Origin: Thermus aquaticus
GTDB taxonomy: Bacteria; Deinococcota; Deinococci; Deinococcales; Thermaceae
Assembly (NCBI RefSeq): GCF_001280255.1
Contig: NZ_LHCI01000106.1
Coordinates: 291,388 to 355,387, forward strand
DNA length: 64,000 bases
Direction of reading: 5' to 3'
The position numbers were made by a program, and so were the translations under genes. Below, piece after piece: positions 62,184 to 64,000 of the stretch (the stretch's first letter is position 1; every line of letters starts with the position of its first letter). Under the pieces are notes generated by a model. It had not been told where the DNA came from. It searched no databases and saw nothing but the letters and a program-made list of their open reading frames with translations.

Positions 62184-63863
62184 CTAGAGGTCCTGCAAGC
62201 GGGCCCGGTAGCGCTGGGCCAGGGCCTGGTGGCCGGCTTCCTCCAGAACCCTTATGGCCTCTTCCAGAAGGGCCCGGTCCCCGCGGAGCTCCGCCCAGTT
62301 GGCCAGGGCCGCCGCCAGAAGGAGGTGTTCCCCCGCCCTTTGGGCCAGCTCCAGGGCCTTCTCGTAGGCACTCTGGGCTTCCTCCTTCCTGCCTTGGCGG
62401 TGGTAGAGGGCCCCCAGGTTGTTCCAGGCCCGGCCCATGGCCTCCAGGTTCCCCACCCTTTCCGCCAGGGCCAAAGCCTCTCGGTAAAGCCCCTTGGCCT
62501 CCTCTATAAGGCCCTGGCGCTCCTTGACCACCCCCAGGTTCAAAAGAAGGCGGGCCTGCAGGAGGGGATGGTCCGCCGCCGCCTCTAGGACCTCCCGGAA
62601 GGACTCCTCCCCCTGGCCCAGCTCCGCCAGGGCCACGGCCCGGTTCCCCAGGGCCCCCAGGTGGCGGACCCTTTCCCCCGCCAGCAGGAAGCGCACCGCC
62701 GCCCGGCTAAAGGCCTCGGCGGCCTCCTGGAAGCGCCCCTCCCCCATATGGAGGAGGCCTAGGAGGTTCCACCCCTCCCCTTGCGCGTAGGCGTCGCCCT
62801 TTAGCGCCTTTTCCGCCTCCGCCGCCGCTTTTGGCCGATCCCCCATGCGGAAGGCGAGGACCCCCTTGAGGGCGCTCTTTCCCGGGCTCTCGGGCACCTC
62901 CTCCAGCAAGGAGAGGGCCTCGGCGTACCGCCCCAGGCGCTCCAGGACCCGGGCCCGGAGGAGGAGGACCTCGAGGTCGGGGGCCAGTTCCAGGAGGAGC
63001 TCCAGGGCCTCCTTGGGATTCTCCTCCACCTCCTTCCGGGCCAGGTCCAGAAGGGCCCTTTTCCCCCGGGCTGCGTCCTCCTCCTGCCAGAGGGGAAGGC
63101 TCAGGCGGTAGTAGGGGGCGGCCTCAGGCAGGGGGAGCCTCCGGGCCAGCTCCAGGGCCACCCTGCGGGCCTCGAGGGTAAGGGTCGGCCGGAAGGTGGG
63201 CTCACCCGTGGAGGTGAGAAGGCCCCGCTTCCAGAGAAGCTCCAGGGCCTCCGCGCTCACCTCCAGGACCTCACCCGCCTGAACCGGCCCCAGGAAGGCC
63301 ACCCCGTAAAAAGCCCGGCGCGCCTCCGGGGGCAGGAGCTCCCGGCGAGGCGCCTCCTCCGCCACCTCGGCCACCCCGGGCAGGGCCAGCGCCGCCCGCC
63401 AAAGGGCTTCGCCCTCCTCCTCTAACCCCAGGGCGAAGCGCTTTCCCGCCTCCCGGAGGTGGGCGCTATAGAGGGCCTCGGCCAACGCCTCCCGGGTGGA
63501 CCAGACCCACTCCTCCAGCTCCTCGGAAAGGTCTTCGTCAGCCCCTTCCAGGAAGCGGCCCCGGTAGAGGGCCCGGGCCTCGTCCAAGCGGCCCTGGGCC
63601 AGGACCTCCTTAAGGAGGAGGGCGTCGCAGGCTACCCGGGCCTCCAGGACCTCATTCCCCACGATCGCCACCCCGGCCCGCTTGAGTTGGGAAAGGGCCA
63701 CGGAGAGGCTGTTCTTTTGGTCTTCGGCCCGGGGCCAGAAGAGCTCCTGGAGGTGGCGGCGGGACTTGGGGCCCTCGAGGGCCAGGTAGGCCGTCAGGAG
63801 GAGGGGCTTTTTCTTGCTAAAAGAGGCCCCCTCTAACCTCAGTCCCCCCAGGGTGCGGAGCAC
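62184..63863 (-). CDS. SARP/BTAD-family transcriptional activator with TPR domain
   Basis: Starts at GTG 63863. The 559-residue protein has an N-terminal winged-helix region (MLRTLGGLRLEGASF, KSRRHLQELFWPRAEDQKN, SLSVALSQLKRAG; about 1-85). It continues with a bacterial transcriptional activation domain (about 90-165: LEARVACDALLLKEVLAQG, LSEELEEWVWSTREALAE). A third, mostly helical section follows, and about 330-559 contains repeated TPR helices (AMGRAWNNLGALYHRQGRKE, AQSAYEKALELAQRAGE). No NB-ARC ATPase is present. Its stop codon abuts the 11-bp direct repeats of the subtilase promoter. It lies 9 bp from the folC end. Confidence 0.82.
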   Translation of the reverse strand: MLRTLGGLRLEGASFSKKKPLLLTAYLALEGPKSRRHLQELFWPRAEDQKNSLSVALSQLKRAGVAIVGNEVLEARVACDALLLKEVLAQGRLDEARALYRGRFLEGADEDLSEELEEWVWSTREALAEALYSAHLREAGKRFALGLEEEGEALWRAALALPGVAEVAEEAPRRELLPPEARRAFYGVAFLGPVQAGEVLEVSAEALELLWKRGLLTSTGEPTFRPTLTLEARRVALELARRLPLPEAAPYYRLSLPLWQEEDAARGKRALLDLARKEVEENPKEALELLLELAPDLEVLLLRARVLERLGRYAEALSLLEEVPESPGKSALKGVLAFRMGDRPKAAAEAEKALKGDAYAQGEGWNLLGLLHMGEGRFQEAAEAFSRAAVRFLLAGERVRHLGALGNRAVALAELGQGEESFREVLEAAADHPLLQARLLLNLGVVKERQGLIEEAKGLYREALALAERVGNLEAMGRAWNNLGALYHRQGRKEEAQSAYEKALELAQRAGEHLLLAAALANWAELRGDRALLEEAIRVLEEAGHQALAQRYRARLQDL

Positions 63864-63869
63864 GCACCC

Positions 63870-63875
63870 ATTCTA
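63870..63875 (-). promoter_or_regulatory. -10 box of leaderless SARP-like gene
   Basis: TAGAAT on the minus strand ends 6 nt before GTG 63863 and overlaps the folC stop codon. No CGTTCA repeats precede it. Confidence 0.4.
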
Positions 63876-64000
63876 TTGCCAGCGTTCCTCCGGGGGGAGG
63901 CCCCTCAGGGCCCTCAGGACCTCCCCCACCAGGTAGAGGCTCCCCGCCACCACCGCCCGGTCCGCAAACCCAAAGGCCCGCTCTAGGGCCTTGAGGGGGT
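63873..64000 (-). CDS. folC: Folylpolyglutamate/dihydrofolate synthase, C-terminal end
   Basis: The 42 codons in view read GFADRAVVAGSLYLVGEVLR and end RGLPPEERWQ before TAG 63873-63875. VVAGSLYLVGE is the characteristic C-terminal strand-helix of FolC (Mur-ligase family), which adds glutamate to folates. The rest lies beyond the window. With folB and folP at 41-42 kb the folate pathway is represented twice in the window. Confidence 0.85.
   Translation of the reverse strand, partial: PLKALERAFGFADRAVVAGSLYLVGEVLRALRGLPPEERWQ

Noticed and set aside
1-64000. tRNA, rRNA or CRISPR loci
   Set aside because: Intergenic gaps are short; none shows a cloverleaf, rRNA segment or regularly spaced repeats.

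Overview
The window reads as chromosomal DNA of a Thermus species. GC content is very high, codon third positions are almost always G or C, genes are packed with ATGA/GTGA/TGATG overlaps, and GTG starts are frequent. Many genes have a -10 hexamer only 5-8 nt before the start codon, as expected for leaderless mRNAs. Several proteins match Thermus hallmarks from memory: dnaX with a nine-A slippage tract, a CrS/YqjM-type Old Yellow Enzyme, a MoaD protein fused to a DUF1952 domain, a Sco/PCuAC pair and a lactate-type TRAP binding protein. No tRNA, rRNA or CRISPR array was seen.

Layout. 1-3.3 kb is decaying DNA: a transposase fragment with an in-frame 327-bp tandem duplication, a broken DUF4282 gene, asparaginase, a DUF309 gene, and a tungstate ABC transporter whose tupA and tupB are fused by an internal deletion while the ATPase tupC stays open. 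3.3-10.1 kb carries the MoaD-DUF1952 protein, a tungsten-type aldehyde:ferredoxin oxidoreductase, a sugar kinase, quinone reductase, a small membrane-protein/winged-helix operon and the Old Yellow Enzyme. 10.1-16.9 kb is an alpha-glucan operon: a starch-binding-like lipoprotein, two predicted outer-membrane barrels (one with two N-terminal glycogen-binding-like domains) and an exported GH57 enzyme. 17-20.4 kb has a zinc-ribbon protein, Nudix, prfA, a ZIP transporter and a small protein with two Ca-binding-like loops. 20.4-26.3 kb is a copper/Nos-maturation block (sco, pcuAC divergent from nosD-nosF-nosL-x-nosL-nosY) with no nosZ in view.

26.3-46 kb holds housekeeping genes (mazG, Nudix, argB, dnaX, a CsoR-family repressor, 2-oxoacid:ferredoxin oxidoreductase, moaC, rtcB, a PP2C phosphatase, ndk, folB, folP), a broken universal stress protein gene, an MFS transporter and a TRAP permease pair. 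46-59.4 kb has the convergent TRAP binding protein, rnhB, an esterase, a molybdopterin oxidoreductase, thiI, an amidase, an anion transporter, mogA/moaB and an aminotransferase. 59.4-63.9 kb is a one-strand island: a SARP/BTAD-type regulator, a lipoprotein subtilase and a less GC-rich lipoprotein. folC enters at the right edge.

Main points of interest are: (1) the SARP-like regulator whose two downstream genes share 11-bp-period CGTTCA direct repeats at identical spacing from the -10; (2) a 38-bp hyphenated palindrome exactly equidistant from the two divergent -10 boxes of the pcuAC/nosD region; (3) the surface alpha-glucan operon with barrel-anchored binding domains; (4) the tupA-tupB deletion beside a tungstoenzyme; (5) a 100-bp interspersed repeat in four copies.
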